Shown here: one piece after another, positions 5,747 through 5,813 of the stretch
Layout of the letters: every line of letters starts with the position of its first letter
Position numbering within the stretch: the first letter of the stretch is position 1
DNA from: Phycisphaerales bacterium
GTDB lineage: Bacteria; Planctomycetota; Phycisphaerae; Tepidisphaerales; Tepidisphaeraceae
NCBI GenBank assembly: GCA_028288905.1
Contig: JAQGHJ010000691.1
Span: 1-5,813, forward strand
DNA length: 5,813 bases
Reading direction: 5' to 3'
Translations under genes and position numbers: made by a program
Notes under the pieces: generated by a model
Seen by the model: the letters and a program-made list of their open reading frames with translations, nothing else
Told to the model about the DNA's origin: nothing
The model's database searches: none

Positions 5747-5778
5747 GGCGACGGCGCGTCCGCCCGGCCGCCGTCGCC
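5747..5778. other. 10-bp inverted repeat near the right edge
   Basis: GGCGACGGCG (5747-5756) pairs with CGCCGTCGCC (5769-5778) around a 12-base loop. Such hairpins arise easily in DNA this GC-rich. With the 5684-5716 hairpin it makes up most of the structure in the last 180 bases, where I see no coding sequence that I can support. Confidence 0.45.
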
Positions 5779-5813
5779 TGTCCCGGGCCGCCACCCCGCC
5801 AGCCGGACCGGCC

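Overview
The window looks like a piece of a planctomycete chromosome, most likely Gemmataceae. It is very GC-rich, with almost every codon ending in G or C and no clear Shine-Dalgarno sequences. It encodes a large secreted-type right-handed beta-helix protein with the planctomycete-style LEPLEGRQLLS motif and a C-terminal Ig-like domain ending in a GNxDGNxDxxGGDD-type signature. The organism is inferred from these features, not from any database search.

Layout, left to right. Bases 1-165 are the 3' end of a + strand gene whose last 54 residues resemble the end of a GH113-type TIM-barrel glycoside hydrolase. The gap to the next gene is almost entirely a foldback repeat (174-328) with four degenerate 7-bp units at each end. 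The second array stops 5 bases before the ATG of aspS (334-2331, +), a complete bacterial-type aspartyl-tRNA synthetase with an added Ala/Pro/Gly-rich tail. Next comes a 335-base convergent gap, most of it a 217-bp imperfect palindrome (2352-2568) whose outer 48 bp match perfectly. The beta-helix gene (2667-4958, -) runs toward aspS. Upstream of it, on the same strand, are three tRNA genes: Trp(CCA) at 5291-5363, Tyr(GUA) at 5431-5517 and a CAU tRNA (Met or Ile2) at 5560-5631. GC-rich hairpins lie between and beyond them. The last 182 bases hold no gene that I can support.

The protein genes do not form one pathway. aspS and the tRNAs both serve translation but point in opposite directions and are 3 kb apart, so I do not infer an operon. 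The points most worth a second look are: the tRNA trio, whose members depart from consensus at core positions (most of all tRNA-Trp, with C at position 8); the two unrelated foldback elements bracketing aspS; and the His37 signature suggesting that AspRS may be non-discriminating. I did not find a clear new multi-gene system.
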